Shown here: positions 7,495 to 15,803 of the stretch, piece after piece
Layout: each line of letters begins with the position of its first letter
Numbering within the stretch: the first letter of the stretch is position 1
DNA from: an uncultured Chlorobiota bacterium
Lineage (GTDB): Bacteria > Bacteroidota > Bacteroidia > Bacteroidales > JAADGE01
Assembly (NCBI GenBank): GCA_947311265.1
Contig: CAMZKQ010000060.1
Coordinates: forward strand, 1-16,779
Length of the DNA: 16,779 nucleotides
Direction of reading: 5' to 3'
Notes under the pieces: model-generated
The model's database searches: none
What the model saw: only the letters and a program-made list of their open reading frames with translations
What the model was told of the DNA's origin: nothing
Position numbers and translations under genes: made by a program

Positions 7495-10400
7495 ATGAAC
7501 GAGACAAAAAACATTACCGACCTAACATTTTTCACAAACGAACCCGAAAATAAATTAATTGACAGATTTAAAAGTTTTCTTAAAGATGTGCAATATTTTG
7601 ATATTCTTGTAGGATATTTCAGAACAAGTGGTTTTTTTCAACTATATGAATCATTTGAAAATATTGATAAAATAAGAATCCTTGTAGGTTTAAATATTGA
7701 CAAAAGAACTTTTGATATTATTGAAACTTCAAAACAAAATGAAATAATTGATTTTGAAACACATAAAAAAACAAAAGAAATTTTTGAAAAAGAATTAATT
7801 AACGAAATTCAAACAAGCCCTGACAAAAAATCTATTGAAGACGGAATAAAAAAATTTATCCAATATCTGAAAAAAGGCAAAATTCAAATTAAAGCACACC
7901 CGAATCGTAAAATTCACGCAAAAGTTTACATAAGCAGATACAACGAAAAAGACAGAGATTTTGGTAATGTAATAACTGGTTCAAGCAATTTTTCAGAATC
8001 AGGCTTAGTGAATAATTATGAATTTAATGTGCAGTTAAAAAACAAAACAGATGTAGATTTTGCCCTCGGAAAATTTGAAGAACTTTGGAAAGATGCAGTT
8101 GATATTTCGGAAAAATATATTGAAACAATTAATAAAAAAACTTTTCTGACCGAAAAAACAACACCTTACGAACTTTTTTTAAAATTTTTGTACGAATATT
8201 TTCAGGAAGATTTAAGTATTGACAGAGATTTATTTTACAAAAATTTCCCGAAAGGATTTATGAAATTGCAGTATCAAGAACAAGCGGTATTAAATGCTAA
8301 AAAAATTATTGATGAATACGGAGGTGTATTCTTGTCGGACGTTGTAGGACTCGGAAAAACTTTTATTTCGGCAATGCTTGCAAGTCAATTACCGGGCAGA
8401 AACCTTGTAATAGCATCACCGGCTTTGCTGGACAAAGATAACCCTAATTCGTGGGTAAATGTTTTTTATGATTTTAGGGTTTCCGGCGAATTTGAATCTA
8501 TCGGAAAACTTACTTCAATTATTGAAAAAGGAACAGGCAGATACGATAATGTTTTTATTGATGAAGCCCACAAATTTAGAAACGAAACAAATATGAGTTA
8601 TGAAATGTTATCGCAAATTTGTGCCGGGAAAAAAGTAATACTCGTTACGGCAACGCCATTAAATAACAAACCTGCCGATATTCTTTCGCAAATAAAATTA
8701 TTTCAAAAAAGCAAAAACAGCACAATTCCGGGAATAAAAGATTTAGACCGTTTCTTTTCTGTTCTTCAAAAAAAATTAAAAACACTCGACCGTAAAGCTG
8801 ATTATGAAGAATATATGAGCGAAGTGAAAAATATTTCGCACAAAATTAGAGACCGTATTCTTAAATATATAATGGTGCGAAGGACAAGAGAGGAAGTCAA
8901 AAAATATTTTCAGCAAGATTTAAAAGTTCAAGGTTTAAATTTTCCTGATGTCGCCACACCAAAACCGGTGCTTTATCAATTAGATGAAAAACTAAATACA
9001 GTTTTTGAAAAAACAATTGAATTAATTACAAACAAAGAAATTTTCCATTATTCAAGATACTCACCTTTGTTATATCTGAAAGAAGAATTAAAATCTTTTG
9101 AAAAAACCTCGCAAGTAAACATGAGGGGATTTATGAAAATACTTTTAATAAAACGGCTTGAAAGCAGCTTCTTTGCCTTTAAACAATCAGTAAGTCGCTT
9201 TTTGAAATCATACAAAAATTTTCTTGAAATATATAAAAAAGGTTTTGTTTATACAAGTGCTAAACATTCCGGAAAAATAATTGATTATTTTATGAACGAT
9301 GATTTTGATGCAATACAACGGCTGATTGAACAAGAAAAAGCAGAAAAATATCTGGCAGAAGCATTTAATGATAAATTACAAAAAGATTTAAAAAATGATA
9401 TAAAAATACTGGAAAAAATTAACAAAATGTGGTCTAAAATTGACTACGACCCAAAATTAATTGAATTTGTAAAACAATTAAAATCCGATAAAATATTAAA
9501 GAAAAATAAAATTTTAATTTTTACAGAATCAAAAGAAACTGCCGAATATCTGAAAAAGAACTTATCCAAAATGCTAAAAGAAGAATGTTTAATGTATCAC
9601 GGAAGTTCAAAAAAACACTTACTTAAAACAGTAATTTCAAACTTCGATGCAAAAGCTAAAAAACCCGAAGACAAATACAGAATACTTGTTGCAACAGAAG
9701 TTTTATCAGAAGGTATAAATTTACATAAATCTAATGTTGTAATTAATTATGATATTCCTTGGAATCCTACCAGAATGATACAACGTGTTGGGCGTGTAAA
9801 CAGAGTTGATACTACATTTAAAAAAGTTTATACTTACAATTTTTTTCCAACCCAACAATCTAATGATATTATTAAATTGCAGGAAGCTGCCATAGCAAAA
9901 ATTGGATACTTTATTGAAATGCTCGGAAACGATGCCAAACTTCTTACCGAAGGCGAAGATGTAAAATCCTATGAATTATTTAGTAAATTAACTTCAAAAG
10001 AATACATAACCGGAGAAGAAGACGCACAGGAAAGTGAATTAAAATATTTCAAAATAATTGTTGATATTAGAGATAAAAAACAAGAACTTTTTGCCAAAAT
10101 TAAAAATCTGCCTAAAAAAAGCAGAACAGCCCGCTTTGTTGAACCCGATTTTAATATGACCGAGAACTCTTTGGTTTCGTATATGAAAAAAGGAAATATC
10201 GAAAAATTTTATATTGCGAGTAACTCGGAAGTTGAAGAAATTGACTTTATTACCACAGCAAAACTATTATACGCAAAAGTAAAAACAAAAAAACAAAAAA
10301 TGCCCGATAATTTTCATGATTTATTAAGCAAAAATAAAAATGCAATGATAAATGCTCTTGCCGAAGAACAAACCGAAATTACTTTTACAAAAACTGGCAG

Positions 10401-10698
10401 AGACCAATCTTTAAGTATTCTAAAAATACTTAAAACCGTAAAGAAATTTGCAGGGCATACAGAAAAAAACGAATATTATTTACAAGAAGTTATGAAATTA
10501 TTTTCGGAAGGTGCAATTCCAAAAAACGTAAGCAAAAGATTGTTGCCTTTATTAAAGGAACTGTCAGACCCATTGAAAATTGTTAATATTGTGCGAGATA
10601 ATATTCCGGAAGATTATTTTAGAATAAACACGAAAAGCGAAAGCAAACTTGCGGATTATCAACAAGAAATTATTTTATCGGAATATTTTAAGCACTAA
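7495..10698 (+). CDS. PLD-like nuclease domain fused to SNF2-type DEAH helicase
   Basis: 1067 residues, intact. The N-terminal part (about 1-210) is a phospholipase D-like domain with H141-A-K143 followed by G162-S-S-N165-F and NYEF (174-177), a single active-site half that would need dimerisation. The aspartate expected after HxK is not at its usual spacing. The helicase begins with a Q-like QYQEQAV (259-265), then Walker A DVVGLGKT (282-289), DEAH (356-359) and TATPLNN (385-391). The second RecA lobe carries LIFTESKETAEYL (about 673-685), ATEVLSEGINL (about 732-742) and arginine fingers QRVGRVNR (763-770). The order and spacing, with a long helical insert at about 410-660, fit SNF2/HepA-like translocases found with methyltransferases in defence loci. 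Likely role: ATP-driven DNA translocation or remodelling coupled to cleavage by the PLD domain. A partner methyltransferase lies about 1.5 kb downstream. It could alternatively act alone in repair. Confidence 0.9.
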   Translation: MNETKNITDLTFFTNEPENKLIDRFKSFLKDVQYFDILVGYFRTSGFFQLYESFENIDKIRILVGLNIDKRTFDIIETSKQNEIIDFETHKKTKEIFEKELINEIQTSPDKKSIEDGIKKFIQYLKKGKIQIKAHPNRKIHAKVYISRYNEKDRDFGNVITGSSNFSESGLVNNYEFNVQLKNKTDVDFALGKFEELWKDAVDISEKYIETINKKTFLTEKTTPYELFLKFLYEYFQEDLSIDRDLFYKNFPKGFMKLQYQEQAVLNAKKIIDEYGGVFLSDVVGLGKTFISAMLASQLPGRNLVIASPALLDKDNPNSWVNVFYDFRVSGEFESIGKLTSIIEKGTGRYDNVFIDEAHKFRNETNMSYEMLSQICAGKKVILVTATPLNNKPADILSQIKLFQKSKNSTIPGIKDLDRFFSVLQKKLKTLDRKADYEEYMSEVKNISHKIRDRILKYIMVRRTREEVKKYFQQDLKVQGLNFPDVATPKPVLYQLDEKLNTVFEKTIELITNKEIFHYSRYSPLLYLKEELKSFEKTSQVNMRGFMKILLIKRLESSFFAFKQSVSRFLKSYKNFLEIYKKGFVYTSAKHSGKIIDYFMNDDFDAIQRLIEQEKAEKYLAEAFNDKLQKDLKNDIKILEKINKMWSKIDYDPKLIEFVKQLKSDKILKKNKILIFTESKETAEYLKKNLSKMLKEECLMYHGSSKKHLLKTVISNFDAKAKKPEDKYRILVATEVLSEGINLHKSNVVINYDIPWNPTRMIQRVGRVNRVDTTFKKVYTYNFFPTQQSNDIIKLQEAAIAKIGYFIEMLGNDAKLLTEGEDVKSYELFSKLTSKEYITGEEDAQESELKYFKIIVDIRDKKQELFAKIKNLPKKSRTARFVEPDFNMTENSLVSYMKKGNIEKFYIASNSEVEEIDFITTAKLLYAKVKTKKQKMPDNFHDLLSKNKNAMINALAEEQTEITFTKTGRDQSLSILKILKTVKKFAGHTEKNEYYLQEVMKLFSEGAIPKNVSKRLLPLLKELSDPLKIVNIVRDNIPEDYFRINTKSESKLADYQQEIILSEYFKH

Positions 10699-10766
10699 GT
10701 GCTATTTAAAGTTGCTTATGCAGTTCTGCAACATTCTGATAACTCGAAAATTACAAGTAAATCAAC

Positions 10767-10794
10767 ATATAGTGTTTTCAGAGAAGCACTATAT
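10767..10794. promoter_or_regulatory. Inverted repeat, possible operator
   Basis: ATATAGTG (10767-10774) and CACTATAT (10787-10794) form a perfect 8-base inverted repeat with a 12-base spacer. No T-run follows, so it is unlikely to be a terminator. It covers the -33 position and spacer of the promoter at 10775-10805. Confidence 0.4.
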
Positions 10795-10805
10795 AGTTAA
10801 TTTTG
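10775..10805 (+). promoter_or_regulatory. Candidate promoter of the DUF1016-RhuM-methyltransferase operon
   Basis: TAATTTTG at 10798-10805 matches the TAnnTTTG box exactly, with TTTT at 10775-10778 exactly 19 bases upstream in the -33 position. The transcript would begin about 13 bases before the ATG at 10825. This gives the cargo genes and methyltransferase a start independent of the helicase gene. Confidence 0.5.
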
Positions 10806-10824
10806 CCTGACATCTTATAACATT

Positions 10825-11259
10825 ATGAAAAAACAAAATGTTGCAAATTCAGACTATCTTACAACATTAGTTGCACTGAAAGAAAGAATTACCCAGGCTC
10901 AATACAAAAGCTACTCTGCCGTAAATTCCGAAATGATTTTGGCTTATCTGGACATCGGTAAAATTATATCGCAAAAAACAAAATCCGGCTGGGGAACTTC
11001 GGTTATCAAACAACTTTCGGGCGATTTGCAGGCTGAATTTAAAGGTGTAAAAGGTTTTTCGGAAAGAAACCTTAGAAGAATGCGATATATTTATGAAGAA
11101 ATGCAAGAACATTCAATTTGGCCACAAGCTGTGGCCAAATTACACTGGGGACATACTTCTTTGATTTTCAACAAGATAAAAGACAAAGCCCAAAGAGAAT
11201 TTTATCTTAAAAAAGCAAAAGAAGAAGCTTGGAGCAGAAGCATTTTGGAAGAAAAATAA
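10825..11259 (+). CDS. DUF1016/YhcG N-terminal domain protein, frameshifted
   Basis: 144 residues matching the N-terminal domain of the DUF1016 (YhcG) family. Visible landmarks are the helical start with AQYKSYSAVNSEMILAYLDIG (about 27-47), GWGTSVIKQLSGDLQAEF (about 53-70), GFSERNLRRMRYIYEE (about 75-90), QAVAKLHWGHTSLIFNKI (about 100-117) and REFYLKKAKEEAWSRSIL (about 124-141). Full-length family members are roughly 330-370 residues, with a C-terminal PD-(D/E)xK nuclease domain. Here a stop (11257-11259) falls directly after WSRSILEEK, and the next frame continues the protein (11253-11390). Even after repair the nuclease half is absent. Such proteins are often found as cargo within restriction-modification loci. 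The product is probably non-nucleolytic or dead. Confidence 0.85.
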   Translation: MKKQNVANSDYLTTLVALKERITQAQYKSYSAVNSEMILAYLDIGKIISQKTKSGWGTSVIKQLSGDLQAEFKGVKGFSERNLRRMRYIYEEMQEHSIWPQAVAKLHWGHTSLIFNKIKDKAQREFYLKKAKEEAWSRSILEEK

Positions 11260-11390
11260 AAATTGACACCTATTCGCAACATAAAAATTTTCAAAATAAT
11301 TTTGAAAAAACACTTTCTGCAAACCAAATTGCCGAAAACTTGCCAAACGAACAAGAATTTGTTAATATTTTAACGCAAAATATTCAATAA
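11253..11390 (+). pseudogene. Frameshifted continuation of the DUF1016 protein
   Basis: In the frame one base off from the preceding ORF the sequence reads KIKIDTYSQHKNFQNNFEKT and ends NEQEFVNILTQNIQ before TAA at 11388-11390. The IDxxxYxxxxNxxxNFxxTL pattern is what normally follows WSRSIL in DUF1016 proteins. One extra A in the run at 11252-11256 would join the two parts into a protein of 188 residues (10825-11390). The C-terminal nuclease domain would still be missing. RhuM begins 15 bases later. Confidence 0.7.
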
Positions 11391-11405
11391 CTTTCAATAA
11401 AAAAA

Positions 11406-12179
11406 ATGAATAAATCAGAAATTAAAATATACAAAACAAAAAAGGGTGAAACTTCAATAGATGTAAAACTTGTAAATGAAACTGTTTGGCTAAACCTAAA
11501 TCAAATTTCGACTCTTTTTGAACGTGATAAGTCCGTTATTTCAAGACATATAAACAATCTATTTAGAGAACAAGAGTTGTCAAAGGATTCAGTTGTTGCA
11601 AAATATGCAACAACTGCCACTGACGGAAAAACTTATAATGTTGATTTCTTTAATCTTGATGTAATTATTTCAGTTGGATACAGAGTAAAATCAAAGCGTG
11701 GAACTGAATTCCGGATTTGGGCAAATAGTATTTTAAAAAACTATTTAATAAGGGGCTATGCCATAAATCAAGAAAAACTCAAAAAACAAGCACAACAGCT
11801 TACAGAATTAAAACAAACCCTGAAAATTATTGAAAAAACGCTTTATTATAAAGAATTATCTAATGATGAAAGTAAAGGCTTACTGAAAATAATTTCAAAT
11901 TATTCTTATGCTCTTGGAATCCTGGACAGTTACGATTATCAGACGCTAAAAATTGAGAATATATCGAAAAAAGAAACTTATCGTTTAAGCTATGACCAAG
12001 CAATAAAACAAATAGAATTTGTAAAGAAAACCTATGGAAACGGCGGTTTGTTCGGGCATCAAAAAGACAATTCGTTTAGAAGCTCAATAGCTACAATTTA
12101 TCAAACTTTTGACGGAACTGATTTATATCCGAGCGTTGAAGAAAAAGCGGCTAATCATCTTATAAACAAAAACAATTAG
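11406..12179 (+). CDS. RhuM-family (virulence protein-like) protein, lacks Fic-like C-terminus
   Basis: 257 residues. The N-terminal half is typical RhuM: VWLNLNQISTLFERDKSVIS (about 29-48), HINNLFREQEL, ATTATDGKTYNVDFFNLDVI (about 68-87), SVGYRVKSKRGTEFRIWA and ILKNYLIRGYAINQEKLKK. The C-terminal part shows the start of the Fic/DOC-like module (YDQAIKQIEFVKKTYGNGGLFG and FDGTDLYPSVEEKAANHL). The module stops before the HPFxDGNKR motif that follows in full-length members (around 330 residues). The ending HLINKNN abuts the stop, so an internal deletion or early end seems likely. RhuM was named in a Salmonella pathogenicity island, and its function is not settled. It sits 15 bases after the DUF1016 remnant and 3 bases before the methyltransferase, so it is in the same operon. 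Confidence 0.85.
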   Translation: MNKSEIKIYKTKKGETSIDVKLVNETVWLNLNQISTLFERDKSVISRHINNLFREQELSKDSVVAKYATTATDGKTYNVDFFNLDVIISVGYRVKSKRGTEFRIWANSILKNYLIRGYAINQEKLKKQAQQLTELKQTLKIIEKTLYYKELSNDESKGLLKIISNYSYALGILDSYDYQTLKIENISKKETYRLSYDQAIKQIEFVKKTYGNGGLFGHQKDNSFRSSIATIYQTFDGTDLYPSVEEKAANHLINKNN

Positions 12180-12182
12180 AAA

Positions 12183-12944
12183 ATGAAAAACACCGAAGCT
12201 CGAAATATCATAAAAAAAACTTTTGAAAACAAGTTCGATAAAAAACAATTTGACATTTTTATCCGAAATCTTTTAAAAGAGAATTACCAAAAAAAAGAAT
12301 TTTCTTATCAAGGAAATACAATTCCGCAAGCCTTTCAAGGATTTATCAATAAACTGGAAAGGCTTGGGCAATTTACTGATAATGAGTATAATACAATAGA
12401 TATACTCGCAGTAAGATTAGACAAAAAACAGTCAATACATAATGCAAGAGTTACACAGCGAAATTTTGTGCGTTGGTATCTGAACGGTTCGCGAGGAGGG
12501 CAACTAAAAGACGGTGCATTAGTTGCATTTTACTTGAAAAACAGCGATGAATGGCGTTTTTCGTTTGTGAAAATGCAATACAGCCTCAAAACACATAAAG
12601 ACGAATTTACACCCGCAAAACGTTATTCATATCTCGTAGGAAAAGACGAAGGTAGCCACACGGCACAAAGCCAATTAGTGGGTGTTTTGCAAAACGATGA
12701 AATCCCGACTCTCGACGAACTCGAAAATGCGTTTAGTATCGAAAAAGTTACCGACCGGTTTTTTAATCAATACAAAGAATTGTTTTTACGACTAAAAGAA
12801 ACAATTGATAATGCCTTACAAAAAGACCCGAAAGCAAAGCAAGAATTTGAAACAAAAAACATAAAACCTGCCGACTTTGCTAAAAAAACTCTCGGACAAA
12901 TCGTGTTCTTGTATTTTTTGCAAAAAAAGGCTGGCTCGGCGTAA
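12183..12944 (+). CDS. Type IIG-like methyltransferase, N-terminal part
   Basis: 253 residues forming the N-terminal region of the broken methyltransferase. It contains NTEARNIIKKTFENKFDKKQ, then YNTIDILAVRLDKKQSIHNA (about 74-93), RNFVRWYL (about 98-105), ALVAFYLKNSDEWRFSFVKM (about 117-136), TPAKRYSYLVGKDEGSHTAQ (about 148-167), DELENAFSIEKVTDRFFNQY and KKTLGQIVFLYFLQKK. In the family this region precedes the methyltransferase and is where a nuclease-like fold is suspected. I cannot point to a certain catalytic triad. The last residues (AGSA) are frameshift nonsense; in the neighbouring frame LQKK continues as GWLGVKKKQNWGQGNRRFF. Confidence 0.85.
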   Translation: MKNTEARNIIKKTFENKFDKKQFDIFIRNLLKENYQKKEFSYQGNTIPQAFQGFINKLERLGQFTDNEYNTIDILAVRLDKKQSIHNARVTQRNFVRWYLNGSRGGQLKDGALVAFYLKNSDEWRFSFVKMQYSLKTHKDEFTPAKRYSYLVGKDEGSHTAQSQLVGVLQNDEIPTLDELENAFSIEKVTDRFFNQYKELFLRLKETIDNALQKDPKAKQEFETKNIKPADFAKKTLGQIVFLYFLQKKAGSA

Positions 12945-13063
12945 AGAAAAAACAAAATTGGGGACAAGGAAATCGCCGCTTTTTTTCTTCACTTTACGAT
13001 ACTTGCACCGGCAAAGGACAAAACTTTTTTAACGATTATCTGAAACATCTTTTTTACGATGCT

Positions 13064-15436
13064 TTGGCAAGCGAACGTAAACAAACCGACCAAAACCCAA
13101 AAGATTATTACAAACGTTTCCACAGTAAAATTCCTTTTCTGAACGGCGGACTGTTTGAACCGATGAACCAATACGACTGGAAAAATATAAACCTAATAAT
13201 TCCGAACTCAATTTTTTCAAACAAAACGCTTATTTCACACGATGAACAGGGAAACGGAATACTCGATATTTTTAAACGATACAATTTTACCGTAAACGAA
13301 GACGAACCGCTCGACACAGAAGTGGCAGTGGACCCCGAAATGCTCGGCAAAGTGTTTGAAAACCTGCTGGAAGTTACCGACCGAAAAAGCAAAGGGGCTT
13401 TTTATACGCCTCGGGAAATTGTGCATTATATGTGCAGCGAAAGTTTGATAAATTATTTGGAAAACAGACTTGAAAATTCAGTTCCAAAAAAAGATATTGA
13501 AACCTTTATACACAAAGGAGCTTTACTGATAGAAAATGAGCAATATGTTGAAAATAGGCAAAAAGAAACTAAAACTTATACTTTTAAACTCTCGGAAAGC
13601 ATACGAAAAAATGCCAAAAAAATTGACAAAGCACTCGAAAACGTGAAAATTTGCGACCCCGCAATCGGCTCAGGTGCTTTTCCTATGGGCTTACTGCACG
13701 AAATTGTTACAGCAAGGCAGGTAATTAACGCATATTTAAAAACCGACATTTCGACTTACCAACTAAAAAAACACGCAATTTACGAAAACATTTACGGCGT
13801 GGACATCGAAAAATCGGCGGTGGATATTGCACGACTACGTTTTTGGCTTTCGCTGATAATCGACGATACCGAACCCAAACCCCTGCCAAACCTCGATTAT
13901 AAAATTATGCAAGGCAACAGTCTGCTCGAAAGTTTTGAAGGAATTGATTTAAGCCGTTTTACCGAAACAGAAAACAAACCGAAAACTGAACTTTTTGAAG
14001 ACCATTCTTTTGAAGGTGAAATAAACTTTAATGAAAATAAAAAAGCTGTTGCAGAATTAATGAAAAGCTATTTTAAAGAAACCTGTAAAATCAAAAAACA
14101 AGAAATACAAGGTAAAATCGACAATATTATTAACACATTTCTTAAAAATACAATAGAAAAAGAAGAACAAAAAATACAAAAAAAAATACCGGAATTGCAA
14201 AAACAAATTACAGACACACAAGCCGGCAGCACAACTACACAGGCAAAGAAAAAAAAGAAAGAAAAAGACCTTGAAAAACTTGCAAATAATCTTAATAAAA
14301 AAATAAAAGAACTTAACTCAATTAAAAATAAAAAAACACAACTTCTCGAAATTCAAAAAACAAAAGAAAAACCATACTTCCTTTGGAACCTCTTTTTTAA
14401 AGAAGTTTTCGACAAAGGCGGTTTTGATATTGTAATTGGAAATCCGCCATACATACAACTGCAAAAAGCAATACCCGGCAGTAATTTGAAATTTGCCGAC
14501 CTATACAAAAATGCAAAATACCAAACTTTTGAACGAACAGGCGATATTTATGCCTTGTTTTACGAAAAAGGAACAAATTTGCTAAAAGAAAACGGAATTA
14601 TTTCATACATAACTTCTAACAAATGGATGCGAGCAAATTACGGAAAATCTTTACGTGAATTTTTTGCCCTCAAAAATCCTTTGAAACTTATCGACCTCGG
14701 TCCCGGTGTGTTTGAAACCGCAACAGTTGATACAAATATAATTTTTGTGCAGAACAAAAAAACCAAACAACACCAATTAAAAGCCATAACATTAAACAAA
14801 AATATTACCGAATTAGACAAGCAAGATTTTACCCTAATGGACGAACTTTCCGAAGAAAGTTGGGTAATACTTTCGGAAACCGAAAAATTATTAAAACAAA
14901 AAATTGAAAATATTGGAACACCGCTTAAAGATTGGGATATAAATATTTACAGAGGTGTATTAACCGGTTATAACGAAGCATTTATAATAAACGGAGCTAC
15001 AAAAGATAGGCTTATTGAGCAAGACCCAAAATCTGCCGAAATTATTAAACCAATACTGCGAGGCAGAGATATTAAAAGATACAAAGCAGAATTTGCCGAC
15101 TTGTGGCTGATAAATTCACACAACGGCGTAAAAGCTGACCACCTTATTACAAAAAACATAAAAAAACCATATTATAAAATAACCGATGATTTTGGTATAG
15201 AAATTTTAAAACAAAAAGCATTTGAAATACCGCCCGTAAATATTAACGATTATCCCGCAGTTAAAAAACATCTTTCGCAATATTGGGACAGACTGAAAAG
15301 ACGAGACGACAAAGGCATTACACCTTATAATCTGAGAAATTGTGCGTATATTCAAGAATTTGAAAAAGAGAAGATTGTGTGGGGAAGTGTGAGTGAAACT
15401 TATTATACTTTTGTTGAAAAAATACTCTTTTATTAG
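13064..15436 (+). CDS. Type IIG-like N6-adenine methyltransferase, catalytic and specificity part
   Basis: The frame is open and family-like from about 12929; the TTG at 13064 is only the first possible start inside it. The longer reading includes SSLYDTCTGKGQNFFNDYLK. Methyltransferase landmarks are GAFYTPREIVHYM (motif X region, 13394-13432), DPAIGSGAFPMGLLHEI (SAM-binding motif I, from 13655), YGVDIEKSAVDIARLRFWLS, and catalytic NPPY at 14441-14452 preceded by FDIVIG. NPPY with this layout indicates adenine-N6 methylation. Between motif I and NPPY lies a long lysine-rich coiled-coil insert (about 14040-14370). After NPPY come ISYITSNKWMRANYGKSLRE and a target-recognition region with WDINIYRGVLTGYNEAF and KPILRGRDIKRY, typical of Eco57I-like enzymes. 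The final residues ILFY are out of frame. Confidence 0.92.
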   Translation: MASERKQTDQNPKDYYKRFHSKIPFLNGGLFEPMNQYDWKNINLIIPNSIFSNKTLISHDEQGNGILDIFKRYNFTVNEDEPLDTEVAVDPEMLGKVFENLLEVTDRKSKGAFYTPREIVHYMCSESLINYLENRLENSVPKKDIETFIHKGALLIENEQYVENRQKETKTYTFKLSESIRKNAKKIDKALENVKICDPAIGSGAFPMGLLHEIVTARQVINAYLKTDISTYQLKKHAIYENIYGVDIEKSAVDIARLRFWLSLIIDDTEPKPLPNLDYKIMQGNSLLESFEGIDLSRFTETENKPKTELFEDHSFEGEINFNENKKAVAELMKSYFKETCKIKKQEIQGKIDNIINTFLKNTIEKEEQKIQKKIPELQKQITDTQAGSTTTQAKKKKKEKDLEKLANNLNKKIKELNSIKNKKTQLLEIQKTKEKPYFLWNLFFKEVFDKGGFDIVIGNPPYIQLQKAIPGSNLKFADLYKNAKYQTFERTGDIYALFYEKGTNLLKENGIISYITSNKWMRANYGKSLREFFALKNPLKLIDLGPGVFETATVDTNIIFVQNKKTKQHQLKAITLNKNITELDKQDFTLMDELSEESWVILSETEKLLKQKIENIGTPLKDWDINIYRGVLTGYNEAFIINGATKDRLIEQDPKSAEIIKPILRGRDIKRYKAEFADLWLINSHNGVKADHLITKNIKKPYYKITDDFGIEILKQKAFEIPPVNINDYPAVKKHLSQYWDRLKRRDDKGITPYNLRNCAYIQEFEKEKIVWGSVSETYYTFVEKILFY

Positions 15437-15774
15437 ATACAAATTATTTTTGTATTTTTGAAAAAACAGAAATTAATAGATATATTCTTGCACTACTTAA
15501 CTCAAAACTTATTATTTATTATATAAATGGAGAGGATACATTAGTTGGGTCTGTTGCTTATAGACATTATAAATATAATTTTGAAAAAATCCCCATTCCT
15601 CAAATCTCCGAAACCGCCCAAACCCCTTTTATCTCAAAAGCGGAACAAATAATTGAGCAAAAAAAAGCGGGCAAAGACACAAGCGAGTTAGAGCAGGAAA
15701 TAGATAAAATGGTTTACCGGCTTTACGGTTTAACCGAAGAAGAAATACAAATTGTGGAAAAAAGTGTAAAATAA
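15424..15774 (+). pseudogene. Frameshifted C-terminal end of the methyltransferase
   Basis: One base off from the previous ORF, this frame reads TLLLDTNYFCIFEKTEINRY, then ILALLNSKLIIYYI and YNFEKIPIPQI, and closes with IDKMVYRLYGLTEEEIQIVE before TAA 15772-15774. The LALLNSKL... IPIPQI ...LYGLTEEEI pattern is the usual C-terminus of type I and IIG specificity regions. There is no start codon of its own, so it is the tail of the gene above rather than a separate protein. Confidence 0.85.
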
Positions 15775-15803
15775 GATTTTCTAAATACGGGAAAAAAGCA
15801 AAA

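Larger units (their letters stand above)
12183..15774 (+). pseudogene. Whole type IIG-like (Eco57I-like) methyltransferase gene, broken by two frameshifts
   Basis: Three consecutive ORFs in three different frames read as one protein. Adding one A in the run at 12922-12928 and one A in the run at 15417-15422 restores a continuous frame of 1197 residues from ATG 12183 to TAA 15772-15774, a normal size for this family. Parts: N-terminal domain, motif X/I, NPPY methyltransferase core with a lysine-rich coiled-coil insert, and C-terminal target-recognition region. Three bases separate it from rhuM. Whether the frameshifts are real or sequencing errors decides whether the locus is functional. Confidence 0.85.

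Noticed and set aside
10699..10766. GTTGC/GCAAC hairpin just after the helicase gene as a terminator
   Set aside because: The stem is only five bases, with a long loop and no following T-run.
11406..12179. Active Fic/DOC toxin
   Set aside because: The HPFxDGNKR motif needed for Fic activity is absent from the protein and is not found in the other frames before the next gene.
7495..15774. Assignment of the locus to DISARM or BREX
   Set aside because: No DUF1998 (DrmB-like) gene, no DrmA-type helicase, and no PglZ or BrxC-like gene is present in the window; PLD, SNF2 and methyltransferase alone are not enough.
12183..15774. Classical type I restriction-modification (hsdRMS)
   Set aside because: Methyltransferase and target-recognition parts are in one chain with Eco57I-like NPPY layout, and the helicase carries a PLD domain rather than an HsdR nuclease domain.
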